A stretch of DNA of 60,742 nucleotides from Planctomycetota bacterium (GTDB lineage: Bacteria; Planctomycetota; Phycisphaerae; Phycisphaerales; Phycisphaeraceae), in NCBI GenBank assembly GCA_024279865.1, contig JAJRRC010000038.1, forward strand, positions 1 to 60,742. The letters are read 5' to 3'. Numbering within the stretch: position 1 is the stretch's first letter; each line of letters starts with the position of its first letter. The notes beneath the pieces were generated by a model that worked only from the letters and a program-made list of their open reading frames with translations, had not been told where the DNA came from and searched no databases. Of the stretch, positions 16,098-24,244 are shown piece by piece. Both the position numbers and the translations under genes were made by a program.

Positions 16098-18275
16098 TCA
16101 ACTACCGAAAAGGATGTTTTTAAAGAAGATACAGAAAAAAATTACGCCCAGGAAAATGTGAGCCAGACCGACATAGCCAATGAGGTTCCGTGTCGAGCCA
16201 TCAACCCACATCAAAGGACGATTGACCAATTGACACACCCAATCAAGCCCAGGCCCCATGCGAGGCCCCAGAGATCGGGGTATCTCCATCACTTTCCCAA
16301 TCAGGGTGCGGACTATCCCTGTTTTGGGATTTTGGATGGCATCTAATGATTCCCCCGGCATGTTGTCTGTCGGAGCGGCCGCAGCGGCAACCTGAGATTG
16401 AGCTTGCCCCGCTTGCGGCGAAGAGGTCCCTGTTGCCATGGCAGCAGAGGCAGGCTTCTGAGCCACCTGTCCCATCATTTCAGACATATCTGGCAAATCT
16501 GCCAGCGATTGGGCAGAAGATTCTTCAATCTCGCTGGCGACTTCATCGGGCGCTTCAAAGCAGCCTTCAAGGTCCAGTTCATCAACCGCTTCTGAACCAT
16601 CTAAGTCAAGAGTTTCTGGAGATGAACCTGTTTCAACCAACTCGGCATCTTCTGATTGAACCGCTGCATTTTGAACGTCTTGCGGAGAATCAAAGCCTCC
16701 TTCCAATTCATCTTCGCCGACCAAAGCAGCTTCCTCGCCAGACACGATTGGTTGGGATAGCTGATTTTCCTTTGCCTCAACCGTAGAGGGGTCTAATTCT
16801 TGGCCTGTGATCTCTGACACCGAAGCAAAGGCACCTTCAATCGGCAATCCTGTATCGGACGACCCTGAAGTGCCTGCCAAATCCGAGGTTTCAAAGGTAT
16901 CCGCCACCGCATCGTCGGCCTGTTCAGCGAGCAAGGAGTCAATCTGATCCAGATCAACTGCCGTGTCTTGTGGTAAGTCTTCTTGTCCTGATGTCGCTGC
17001 CTCGGGAGCAGCCTCGGCAACGGGTGCGGGGGAGGGCTGTTGAAATAATGCGTCAAGTTCACTGGCCAGATCATCGATACCCAATCCTTCTTCGGATTGA
17101 ATCGGGGCTGGCTCGGGGGGACTCGGTGCAGCAGCTTGAACAGGAACTGTTTGAGCTGCGGGGGAACCGGGGGAACCGGGGGAAGCGGGGGAAGGTTCAT
17201 CTGCCCCGCCACCAAATAGCTTTTCAATGTCCTCAGCAGACATCTCAACAGACTCATCAGCAACCGGGACCGCTGGAGCTTCAACGGCTGTCGTGGGAGC
17301 AGCCTCGGCAACGGGTGCGGGCGAGGGCTGTTGAACTACCGCGTCCAGTTCACTGGCCAGATCATCGATACCCAATCCTTCTTCGGATTGAATCGGGGCT
17401 GGCTCGGGGGCACTCGGTGCAGAAGCTTGAACAGGAGCTGTTTGAGCTTCGGGGGAACCGGGGGAACCGGGGGAGCCGGGGGAAGGTTCATCTGCCCCGC
17501 CACCAAATAGCTTTTCAATGTCCTCAGCAGACATCTCACCAGGCTCATCAGCAACCGGGACCGCTGGAGCTTCAACGGCTGTCGTGGGAGCAGCCTCGGC
17601 AATGGGTGCGGGGGTGGGCTGTTGAAATAACGCGTCAAGTTCACTGGCCAGATCATCAATACCCAATCCTTCTTCGGATTGAGTTTTATCTGGCTCGGGG
17701 GGACTCGGTGCAGCAGCTTGAACAGGAGCTATTTGAGCTTCGGGGGAACCGGGGGAAGGTTCATCTGCCCCGCCACCAAATAGCTTTTCAATGTCCTCAG
17801 CAGACATCTCAACAGACTCATCAGCAACCGGAGTTGCTGGGGCAGATGGAGCTTCTGATGCTGTTTGTGATTGGGTTGCTTGGTCAATCGCTTGGTCAAT
17901 CGCCGCTTCGAGCCCCACCTCTTCGGTCAGAGCCTCCACCTCGACAAGCACTTGATCTGCCAAATTTCGAGAATGATCCACTGCTTCTAAGGGAGCGGGA
18001 ACTTGGGGAGCTTCCGTAGGAGTGAGGGAAACTTCCGGGGGTACTTCCGGGGGTACTTCCGGGGGTACTTCCGGGGGGGCTTCCGGGGGGGGAGCTTTGG
18101 GGATGAACGTAGGGACACCATCGTCACCCACCACCTGCTGAGCGTCGAGCAGGCCTGGCTGAACGTTTTCAACCTGGTCTAAAATCGCATCGAGCTGCTG
18201 TTCGATGGTCAGCTCGATATCCTGATTTTCAACCTCGGCCGCATCCTGCGACTGATTCACTTCTTCTGAGGCCAC
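16098..18275 (-). CDS. Large acidic repeat protein with C-terminal membrane anchor and recurring D-[IL]-x-x-[LI][FL] motifs
   Basis: 725 residues, very rich in Ala, Pro, Glu, Ser and Asp. Three tandem copies of a 91-97-residue unit (about residues 150-420) each contain MSAEDIEKLFGGG and, 40-50 residues later, LGIDDLASELDALFQQ. Related single motifs follow or precede them (VDLDQIDSLLAEQ, TIEQQLDAILDQV). The units are separated by Pro-rich stretches, including PPEVPPEV and (SPG)n encoded by R1-type repeats. Near the C-terminus a basic amphipathic stretch is followed by one transmembrane helix (IGYVGLAHIFLGVIFFCIFF). There is no signal peptide, so the long region should be cytoplasmic with a tail anchor. 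The motifs resemble the EIDALL peptide at the FliM N-terminus that binds phospho-CheY; that is a motif resemblance only. Function unknown; I call it a possible tethering scaffold. Confidence 0.7.
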   Translation of the reverse strand: MASEEVNQSQDAAEVENQDIELTIEQQLDAILDQVENVQPGLLDAQQVVGDDGVPTFIPKAPPPEAPPEVPPEVPPEVPPEVSLTPTEAPQVPAPLEAVDHSRNLADQVLVEVEALTEEVGLEAAIDQAIDQATQSQTASEAPSAPATPVADESVEMSAEDIEKLFGGGADEPSPGSPEAQIAPVQAAAPSPPEPDKTQSEEGLGIDDLASELDALFQQPTPAPIAEAAPTTAVEAPAVPVADEPGEMSAEDIEKLFGGGADEPSPGSPGSPGSPEAQTAPVQASAPSAPEPAPIQSEEGLGIDDLASELDAVVQQPSPAPVAEAAPTTAVEAPAVPVADESVEMSAEDIEKLFGGGADEPSPASPGSPGSPAAQTVPVQAAAPSPPEPAPIQSEEGLGIDDLASELDALFQQPSPAPVAEAAPEAATSGQEDLPQDTAVDLDQIDSLLAEQADDAVADTFETSDLAGTSGSSDTGLPIEGAFASVSEITGQELDPSTVEAKENQLSQPIVSGEEAALVGEDELEGGFDSPQDVQNAAVQSEDAELVETGSSPETLDLDGSEAVDELDLEGCFEAPDEVASEIEESSAQSLADLPDMSEMMGQVAQKPASAAMATGTSSPQAGQAQSQVAAAAAPTDNMPGESLDAIQNPKTGIVRTLIGKVMEIPRSLGPRMGPGLDWVCQLVNRPLMWVDGSTRNLIGYVGLAHIFLGVIFFCIFFKNILFGS
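17031..17830 (-). repeat. Three coding repeats of 273-291 bp
   Basis: Near-identical blocks recur about every 291 and 273 bp (for example GCCACCAAATAGCTTTTCAA at about 17204, 17495 and 17767). The length difference comes from changes in the number of 9-bp GGGGGAACC units. High nucleotide identity suggests recent duplication or gene conversion. Confidence 0.85.
18031..18094 (-). repeat. R1 array, 12-bp period, in frame
   Basis: Tandem ACTTCCGGGGGT units with a 12-bp period encode Pro-Pro-Glu-Val repeats near the N-terminus of the large repeat protein. The same unit and peptide occur in flhG at 58351-58403. Confidence 0.8.
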
Positions 18276-18388
18276 GTGCGTCCATTCCTTTCCAAACGAT
18301 CAGCAATCCGTTGCCACCAACCCATCAAGAGAAAAAGAAGACCCTCAATCAGGCTTCGGGCTTCATTTCTGATATCTTTTATCTTAAC

Positions 18389-18420
18389 TCTGACAACTAA
18401 AAACGGACCGCTGATAACTT
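18389..18420 (+). repeat. R5 heptad repeat copy upstream of rsmE
   Basis: TGACAAC ... CGC TGATAAC TTA: a degenerate two- to three-heptad copy 45 bases before the rsmE start. Confidence 0.45.
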
Positions 18421-18462
18421 AATATATCGACCGTCTTCCCAAAGGACTCGAAAGATTCATTC

Positions 18463-19221
18463 ATGCACCGCTTGCTCATCCATCTTAACGACGCATCACC
18501 TATGCCAGAGCCTTTTTTACCGGACGTTCTTATTGAGCCCGATAAGGAAGAGGCTCGACATGCCATCAAAGTGCTTCGGCTACATGAAGGAGACGATGTT
18601 GAGCTGCTCAATGGGCAGGGTTCGGTCGCACAAGGCAAGATCACACAGATCAAGCCCAAACTGCTCATCAAGGTCACGGAGGTCACGCAAGTTGAGCCGC
18701 TGTCTCCGCACCTCACACTGGCCACAGCCATTCCCAAGGGCGGGCGGGCCGGCGACATGGTCAATCAGTTGAGCCAGTTAGGCGTGGACTGCCTGATCCC
18801 CTTGCAAACCCAGCGAGGCGTGGTGAAACCCCGGGAAAACAAACTCCAACGTTTTGAACGCATTGCTCAAGAGTCTGCCAAGCAGTGCGGGCGAGCCCAC
18901 TTGATGCACTTGGCCAAACCGCAAACACTTGCTCAACTTGCCGACCAACCTTTTGACGAAAAACGCATCGGCCTCCCCACTGCCCCCACCCCCGCCCCCG
19001 GAAGCGACCCCGGTTTCCCCAACAACACCCTTGGCCATGCTTCGAGTCCCGCCCCCGCCACGGTATTGGTGGTCATTGGCCCAGAGGGTGGATTCACCGA
19101 TGAAGAGATCCAGGTTGCCACGGAAGCTGGATTTATACCTTGGCGATTTGCCCCGCATATTCTTCGGATTGAAACGGCGGCCGTGGCAGCGGCAGCCATT
19201 TGGCGATCTTTTTCAACATGA
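18463..19221 (+). CDS. rsmE: 16S rRNA m3U1498 methyltransferase
   Basis: SPOUT-class methyltransferase that methylates N3 of U1498 of 16S rRNA. Family signatures include LRLHEGDDVELLNGQG in the PUA-like N-terminal domain, ATAIPKGGRAGDMV, and the SAM-binding knot GPEGGFTDEEI and LRIETAAVAA at the C-terminus. The protein is 252 residues. Before the knot, a loop (PTAPTPAPGSDPGFP, about residues 170-185) is encoded by an R1-type GC repeat and looks like an in-frame insertion. The start ATG is preceded by AAAGGA at some distance. It is followed 84 bases later by a small gene in the same direction. Confidence 0.94.
   Translation: MHRLLIHLNDASPMPEPFLPDVLIEPDKEEARHAIKVLRLHEGDDVELLNGQGSVAQGKITQIKPKLLIKVTEVTQVEPLSPHLTLATAIPKGGRAGDMVNQLSQLGVDCLIPLQTQRGVVKPRENKLQRFERIAQESAKQCGRAHLMHLAKPQTLAQLADQPFDEKRIGLPTAPTPAPGSDPGFPNNTLGHASSPAPATVLVVIGPEGGFTDEEIQVATEAGFIPWRFAPHILRIETAAVAAAAIWRSFST
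18978..19020 (+). repeat. R1-type GC repeat inside rsmE
   Basis: CCCCCACCCCCGCCCCCGG followed by AAGCGACCCCGG. It codes for a Pro/Ala/Gly-rich loop ahead of the SAM-binding knot. Confidence 0.6.
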
Positions 19222-19305
19222 TCTATTGAAGGTTCTTCTGCTGTTTAGCCGATCTTTTTTTGTATCGTATCGAACAAACCCATATAGTCACCAAGGAATC
19301 TCATC

Positions 19306-19521
19306 ATGATCTTACAAATCCCCGTGACGCGGATGTACGAAGTTCACATCGATTCTGAAGACGGACAGCCAACTCGACCTTCTGCACGCCAAGCCAAAGA
19401 ACAAGCCAGCCAATGGTCCATCGAACGCATCGAAGCCGAAGGCAACCTCGTGCAAGTTCGCAGCGGACATGCTCAGGTCATCTGTCTGGATTATGCTGAC
19501 GACATGCCCTGCACCGACTGA
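19306..19521 (+). CDS. Small hypothetical protein, 71 residues
   Basis: Acidic small protein (MILQIPVTRMYEVHIDSEDG... CLDYADDMPCTD) with an AAGGAA ribosome-binding site 8 bases before the ATG. No signal peptide, membrane segment or zinc motif, although two Cys lie near the C-terminus. A sensible start, ribosome site and codon use support it as real. It may be co-transcribed with rsmE. I do not recognise the family. Confidence 0.6.
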   Translation: MILQIPVTRMYEVHIDSEDGQPTRPSARQAKEQASQWSIERIEAEGNLVQVRSGHAQVICLDYADDMPCTD

Positions 19522-19540
19522 AACTTGGGCAACTCAAATA

Positions 19541-19586
19541 TCGTTTGACCCCTTGTTGACCCCTTGTTGAACCCTGTCAACAAGGA
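19541..19586 (+). repeat. Direct and inverted repeats, possible regulatory stem
   Basis: TTGACCCCTTGTTGACCCC is a direct repeat, and CCTTGTTGA (19562-19570) pairs perfectly with TCAACAAGG (19577-19585) over a 6-base loop. There is no T run, so it is not a typical terminator. It lies between the small gene and the enolase-superfamily gene and could be an operator or mRNA 3' stem. Confidence 0.4.
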
Positions 19587-19717
19587 AGTGGGACTCTACG
19601 CTCGTAACAGACAGCCACAAAGCTCAACAGGAATCTCCCTACACAATTCAATGGACAACAGACTTATTCGTAACGGTACGCTAGAGTCGCATTGAATGGC
19701 CGTGTATGATTTTAATT

Positions 19718-21121
19718 ATGAGCAAATCCACTGATATCCAAGTCGTTGAAGCCACGCTGTATTACTTGCCGATGCAAATGCGTGTGCCGTTGAAGTTCGG
19801 CAGCGAAACGATCCATCAAATTACGTGCGCCCGTGTGCGCGTCACCGTCCAGGATACTGCGGGCAACCAAGCAACCGGCTGGGGCGAAACGCCACTAAGC
19901 GTGACTTGGGTTTGGCCTAGCACGCTGGGATACGACCCACGCCACGTGGCCATGCAAGCGGTCTGCCAAACGCTGACGGAAAAAATCACGCAATTCAAAC
20001 ACAGCGGTCACCCCCTAGAAATCGGTCACGCCTTCATCGAAGATGAATTGCCCAAACTGCTTGATATTGCCAACGCAGACAAAGCTGCCGACGAACACAT
20101 GCCTTACCTCGCAGCACTGGTCAGCTTCTCCGCTTTCGATATCGCCATTCATGATGCCTTTGGCAACCTCTTGGGCGTGCCCACCTATGACACCTACAAC
20201 AGCCAGTACATGAACCAAGATCTCTCAGCATTCCTGGCCCCGGCCCCCGATACAGAAGTCCGCTTTGAAGGACAATACCCAGCAGACTTCCTCGCTGAAG
20301 AAGTACCAACCAAACTCACAACCTGGCATCTCGTCGGCGGTGTCGACCCACTCACCGTAGACGACGCAACTGGCAACGAACCCAACGACGAACACCCCGT
20401 CTTCCTCGACGAATGGATTCAATCCAACGGCCTCAAAGCGCTCAAAATCAAACTCCGAGGCAACGACCTCCCATGGGACTACCAACGCATGGTCGCCATC
20501 GGAAAACTTGCCATCCAATACGATGTCTCTTGGCTTAGTCCAGACTTCAATTGCACCGTGACCGACCCCGCTTACGTCAATCAAATTCTAGACCGCCTGC
20601 GTGATAAACATCCACGAATCTATGGCATGGTGCTTTATGTCGAGCAACCCTTCCCACATGATCTCCAAGCCAATCGAATTGATGTACACAGCGTTTCAGC
20701 ACGCAAGCCATTGTTCATGGATGAAAGTGCCCATGATTGGAAATTCGTCCAACTCGGCCGCAGCCTTGGCTGGACGGGCGTAGCGCTTAAAACCTGTAAA
20801 ACACAAACAGGCGCGCTCTTGAGTTTATGTTGGGCCAAAGCCCATGGCATGCCGTTGATGGTGCAGGATCTCACCAACCCGACCTTGGCGATGATCCCCC
20901 ATGTACAACTAGCCGCCCACGCAAAAACCATCATGGGCGTGGAAGTAAACTCCATGCAGTTCTACCCAGACGCGTCAGCCCCCGAAGCAAAAATTCATCA
21001 TGGCCTCTACCAAAGACGCCACGGCATTTTAGATTTGTCCACGCTCGGCCCCACAGGCATGGGCTATCGAGTCGATGAAATTAAACGAGAACTACCCGAA
21101 CCTGCCTGTTCATTTCAATAG
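19718..21121 (+). CDS. Enolase-superfamily enzyme (muconate lactonizing / dipeptide epimerase-like subgroup)
   Basis: 467-residue member of the mandelate racemase/muconate lactonizing superfamily, which abstracts a proton next to a carboxylate using Mg2+. Metal ligands are visible in the expected order: Asp in SPDFNC, Glu in LYVEQPF and Asp in MDESAHD. The Lys-x-Lys motif LKIKLRG before them and the Lys in GVALKTCKT after them place it in the MLE-type subgroup with lysines on both sides. It is longer than the usual 350-400 residues because of an extended lid region (about residues 90-230). Substrate unknown; sugar acids, muconates and dipeptides are all possible. The GntR/LacI-type regulator converges 175 bases downstream and could be linked. 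Confidence 0.85.
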   Translation: MSKSTDIQVVEATLYYLPMQMRVPLKFGSETIHQITCARVRVTVQDTAGNQATGWGETPLSVTWVWPSTLGYDPRHVAMQAVCQTLTEKITQFKHSGHPLEIGHAFIEDELPKLLDIANADKAADEHMPYLAALVSFSAFDIAIHDAFGNLLGVPTYDTYNSQYMNQDLSAFLAPAPDTEVRFEGQYPADFLAEEVPTKLTTWHLVGGVDPLTVDDATGNEPNDEHPVFLDEWIQSNGLKALKIKLRGNDLPWDYQRMVAIGKLAIQYDVSWLSPDFNCTVTDPAYVNQILDRLRDKHPRIYGMVLYVEQPFPHDLQANRIDVHSVSARKPLFMDESAHDWKFVQLGRSLGWTGVALKTCKTQTGALLSLCWAKAHGMPLMVQDLTNPTLAMIPHVQLAAHAKTIMGVEVNSMQFYPDASAPEAKIHHGLYQRRHGILDLSTLGPTGMGYRVDEIKRELPEPACSFQ

Positions 21122-21296
21122 ATCTGATACCAATCATGTTTCAAACTCGCGTGTTTTGTGATTCGCGGAGATTGAATTGATAAGACTTGATGATGACCTG
21201 CCCCCAAACTATGTACCAGCCGTTATGAGAGTCGGGTGATCCTTTGCCATCACAAAATTCTCCTTCTGCCAAAGATCCGCCAAAACACAACCCCCC

Positions 21297-22427
21297 CTAT
21301 CCAATCCGAGCCACACTGCCCCGATCATCAAACGTCAACGGAATATCTAAACAAAAAACATGCCAAGGCTCATCAGCCAAAGTAATCGCTGCCTCGACCA
21401 CCGAACGCATCAAAGTCGCGTAATCATGCACGAACATGCTCACCGGCACATCAACAGGCACACCCTTCACCGACTCGGCGACCAACGAAATATCTTGACC
21501 TAAAACCAAACCTCGGTCTGCCAATTTCTGAGCAATCAATTGAACTGACTGCGGCTGAAGTGTGCGGCAATAAATAGCTGTCGGCGGATTGGGCTGATCC
21601 AATAACGCCAAAACCTCATCTCCGACCCATGTGAGATGCTCTGATAAATTCTTATAAGACAACAAACGGAATGAATCCCGAGGCACATCCGAAAAACCTG
21701 CCTCCACGCACTGAGCATAAAACTCCTTACGCCAACGCTCACCAGACGCATCCGTCGAATCCACCGCCACCATCGCAATGCGACGATGACCCTGCTCGTA
21801 AAACATCCTTGCCGAACGACGAATAATCTCCAACGTCACGTCCCGCACAAAAGACATCCCCAGCGTTGCCACCGAACCATCGCCGGGGCGATCTAAAATC
21901 AAGGGGATTTTTCGACGCTTAAACTCTAAAATAGTCTCCGCATCTTTGGGCAAACCCAACATGATCGCGCAATCTGAATCAAATGACGCAATATAATCCA
22001 TGTCCAAAGGCAACTGATCACTATTAGGAATAAAACCCACATGACAACCCAAAGATTGACCCGCCAGAATCAGATTTTTTAACAAAGCCCCCGCATAGCT
22101 ATCGCTTAAAATGCCTTCATGTTCTGCAAGACTGGCAAATCGCCCCAACACCCCCAATGAAATGGTATGCGCCTCTTGCTCGGCAGAGGCTACGAAAACA
22201 CCCTTCCCCATCACAAATTTCAAAGGCAGCTTTTCGCCCAGCCGTTTCAACGCCACCCCCGCGGTCCCCGGATGAATGCCAAATTGCTTGGATAACTCAC
22301 TGCGAGAAGGTAAGCGGTCACCCTCACGGTATTCCCCTGCCTCAATCGCCTGCCCCAAATAATCGACCATCCGGTCAATGGCAGATTCACGACTGCCACG
22401 CTTTACTTTTTCAATGGTCTGTGCCAT
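21297..22427 (-). CDS. GntR-type transcription regulator with LacI-like effector domain
   Basis: 376-residue DNA-binding regulator. An N-terminal winged helix-turn-helix of GntR type (EYREGDRLPSRSELSKQFGIHPGTAGVALKRL, in part) is fused to a periplasmic-binding-protein-like domain as in LacI/AraR-type regulators (SLGVLGRFASL, GHRRIAMV, PPTAIYC). It probably senses a small ligand such as a sugar. The start at 22427 was preferred over a GTG 9 bases upstream because AGGAAGAAG then has normal spacing. It converges with the enolase-superfamily gene, a plausible target. In the effector domain, GCHVGFIPNSDQL and MLGLPKDAETI take the places of the usual ligand-contact loops. Confidence 0.88.
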   Translation of the reverse strand: MAQTIEKVKRGSRESAIDRMVDYLGQAIEAGEYREGDRLPSRSELSKQFGIHPGTAGVALKRLGEKLPLKFVMGKGVFVASAEQEAHTISLGVLGRFASLAEHEGILSDSYAGALLKNLILAGQSLGCHVGFIPNSDQLPLDMDYIASFDSDCAIMLGLPKDAETILEFKRRKIPLILDRPGDGSVATLGMSFVRDVTLEIIRRSARMFYEQGHRRIAMVAVDSTDASGERWRKEFYAQCVEAGFSDVPRDSFRLLSYKNLSEHLTWVGDEVLALLDQPNPPTAIYCRTLQPQSVQLIAQKLADRGLVLGQDISLVAESVKGVPVDVPVSMFVHDYATLMRSVVEAAITLADEPWHVFCLDIPLTFDDRGSVARIG

Positions 22428-22553
22428 GCGGATCACTTCTTCCTGATAATTCCCATTTCAACTTAATATTGACCTCACAATGCGAGGTCGTGTCATTATT
22501 CCCGCCTTCGCATGGGTTGTCAAGTAAAACCTTGCCGCAGGCAACCGTCCATC

Positions 22554-22601
22554 GCATGCTTCACGCCCAAGGGCGTGAAGCATGCGGCGTTGTGATGGCC
22601 A
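22554..22601. repeat. Perfect 32-base palindrome with R2 tail
   Basis: GCATGCTTCACGCCC, AA, then GGGCGTGAAGCATGC form a 15-bp perfect stem with a 2-base centre. It is followed directly by GGCGTTGTGATGG, the tail of the R2 family. It lies upstream of the GntR-type gene. Confidence 0.7.
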
Positions 22602-22702
22602 AACGCCATCTATTTCGACCAACCAATATCCCCTCGCGGAAACACCTTCAAAGCGACCTTGAAATTTATACGGGGAAAAAACGTAGATTTCAAAATATTT
22701 TT

Positions 22703-22724
22703 TCTGACTGATAAATGATAGCTC
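22703..22724 (+). repeat. R5 heptad repeat copy
   Basis: CTGAC TGATAAA TGATAGC TCC directly before the tRNA-Val terminator. Confidence 0.4.
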
Positions 22725-22726
22725 CA

Positions 22727-22772
22727 AAAAAAACAGCCCCGCAAACCGTGGTGGTTTGCGGGGCTGTTTTTA
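22727..22772 (-). terminator. Strong bidirectional terminator after tRNA-Val
   Basis: ACAGCCCCGCAAACC pairs perfectly with GGTTTGCGGGGCTGT around a short loop, with A8 on one side and T5 on the other. On the minus strand it follows the tRNA 3' end by 3 bases. Confidence 0.9.
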
Positions 22773-22774
22773 AT

Positions 22775-22847
22775 GGGTGATACAGGACTCGAACCTGTGA
22801 CTTCTTCCTTGTAAGGGAAGCGCTCTAGCCAACTGAGCTAATCACCC
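22775..22847 (-). tRNA. tRNA-Val (anticodon UAC)
   Basis: Complete cloverleaf on the minus strand: acceptor GGGTGAT/ATCACCC, D arm AGCTCAGTTGGCTAGAGC, anticodon stem CTTCC/GGAAG with loop CTTACAA (anticodon TAC), and T arm CAGGTTCGAGTCCTG. The 3' CCA is not encoded. It lies 23 bases after the dapL stop and may be processed from the same transcript. Confidence 0.96.
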
Positions 22848-22870
22848 TTTGTGCATGGTCTGAACGGAGA

Positions 22871-24109
22871 TTATACCGTCTTGAATTGTTTTTTCAGGCG
22901 AGCCATCGCTTCGTTGATGTTTTCTCGACTGTTGAACGCACTAATGCGGAAATAGCCTTCACCTGAAGCACCAAAGCCGCTACCAGGGGTGCCCACGATG
23001 TGACAGTTGGCGAGCAACTGATCAAAGAAGTCCCAACTGGGCAAACGGTCCGGGGTTTTGAGCCAAACGTAAGGCGCATTTTCGCCGCCATAGACTGCAA
23101 AGCCTAGCTCCTTGAGCGTGGCTCGCACAATCGAAGCATTTTCCATGTAGCACTCGACGAGTTGGCGGGTTTGTTGCTGTCCTGCTTTGGAGTAGACGGC
23201 TGCTGCACCGCGTTGGACGACGTAAGATGCGCCGTTGAATTTGGTGCAGTGACGACGGTTCCAGAGTTGGTGCAGGGAGACGTCGGTGCCATCGGAAGCT
23301 TTGCCGGTAAGTTCTTTGGGGACGACGAGGAAGCCGCAGCGCATGCCTGTGAAGCCTGCGTTTTTGGAGAAGCTTCGACTTTCGATGGCCACTTCACGGG
23401 CGCCTTCGATTTCATAAATCGAACGAGGCAACGAGTCGTCGGTGATAAAGGCTGCATAGGCTGCATCAAACAAAATGATCGAATTGTTTTGCTTGGCATA
23501 CTGCACCCATTGGGTCAATGCCTCGCGGCTCATCACTGCACCGGTGGGATTGTTGGGCGAACAGAGATAGATCACGTCGACCTTCTGGTCGGGCAAGCTG
23601 GGAGCGAAATTATTTTCGTCGGTCATGGGGAGATAGACGAGTCCTTCGTATTCACCTTGTTCATTGGCGGGGCCGGTGTTGCCGGCCATAACATTGGTAT
23701 CGACGTAGACGGGATAGACGGGATCGGTGACGGCAATGACATTGCCTTTGCCGAGGATATCTAGGAAGTTGCCTGTATCGCATTTGGCTCCGTCTGAGAT
23801 GAAGATTTCATCGGGGGAGACGTTGCAGTTGCGATCTTGATAGTCGGTTTTGGCGATAGCGTTTCGGAGAAAGTCGTAGCCTTGCTCTGGGCCGTAGCCG
23901 TGGAACTGGTCACGGGTTGCTTGTTCGTCGATGGCATCGTGCATGGCTTGCACGATGGCTGGGGGGAGTGGTTCGGTGACATCGCCGATGCCTAGTTTTA
24001 TGACCGGGGCATCGGGATTGGCTTTTTGAAAGGCCCCGACACGTCGTCCGATTTCGGGAAAGAGGTAGCCAGCGGTGAGCTTGAGGAAGTGGTCATTAAT
24101 GGTTGCCAT
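22871..24109 (-). CDS. dapL: LL-diaminopimelate aminotransferase
   Basis: PLP-dependent aminotransferase converting tetrahydrodipicolinate directly to LL-2,6-diaminopimelate, the short route to lysine and peptidoglycan diaminopimelate. Signatures are [11 protein letters not shown] at the N-terminus, DGAKCDTGN, the [10 protein letters not shown] pocket, and the PLP lysine Lys249 in [11 protein letters not shown]. Length (412) is typical. The start at 24109 (MATINDHF) fits the family; a TTG two codons upstream is the alternative. The gene is followed by tRNA-Val. DapL is common in chlamydiae, planctomycetes and plants, which fits the proposed host. Confidence 0.96.
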   Translation of the reverse strand: MATINDHFLKLTAGYLFPEIGRRVGAFQKANPDAPVIKLGIGDVTEPLPPAIVQAMHDAIDEQATRDQFHGYGPEQGYDFLRNAIAKTDYQDRNCNVSPDEIFISDGAKCDTGNFLDILGKGNVIAVTDPVYPVYVDTNVMAGNTGPANEQGEYEGLVYLPMTDENNFAPSLPDQKVDVIYLCSPNNPTGAVMSREALTQWVQYAKQNNSIILFDAAYAAFITDDSLPRSIYEIEGAREVAIESRSFSKNAGFTGMRCGFLVVPKELTGKASDGTDVSLHQLWNRRHCTKFNGASYVVQRGAAAVYSKAGQQQTRQLVECYMENASIVRATLKELGFAVYGGENAPYVWLKTPDRLPSWDFFDQLLANCHIVGTPGSGFGASGEGYFRISAFNSRENINEAMARLKKQFKTV

Positions 24110-24207
24110 GAGCAAAAAACTTTCACACGAATCTAAATAGAGAACAAGAAAAAAAAGAAGTCGATCAAGCAGACGGTTGCATCTTGAGCAACCTGGTTAT
24201 CTCTGCT

Positions 24208-24242
24208 CTTACTGATATCTAACGGCTAATAGCTGAAAGCTG
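24208..24242 (+). repeat. R5 heptad repeat copy
   Basis: TTAC TGATATC TAACGGC TAATAGC TGAAAGC TG: five degenerate heptads ending 3 bases before the outer-membrane protein stop codon. Confidence 0.5.
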
Positions 24243-24244
24243 TT

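Noticed and set aside
17031-17830. Regularly spaced repeats as a CRISPR array
   Set aside because: The repeat units are 270-290 bp and in frame in a protein-coding gene; no spacer pattern or cas gene.
16970-18019. 349-codon plus-strand open frame with three similar blocks
   Set aside because: The blocks are just the antisense reading of the coding repeats in the minus-strand repeat protein; no ribosome site, odd composition.
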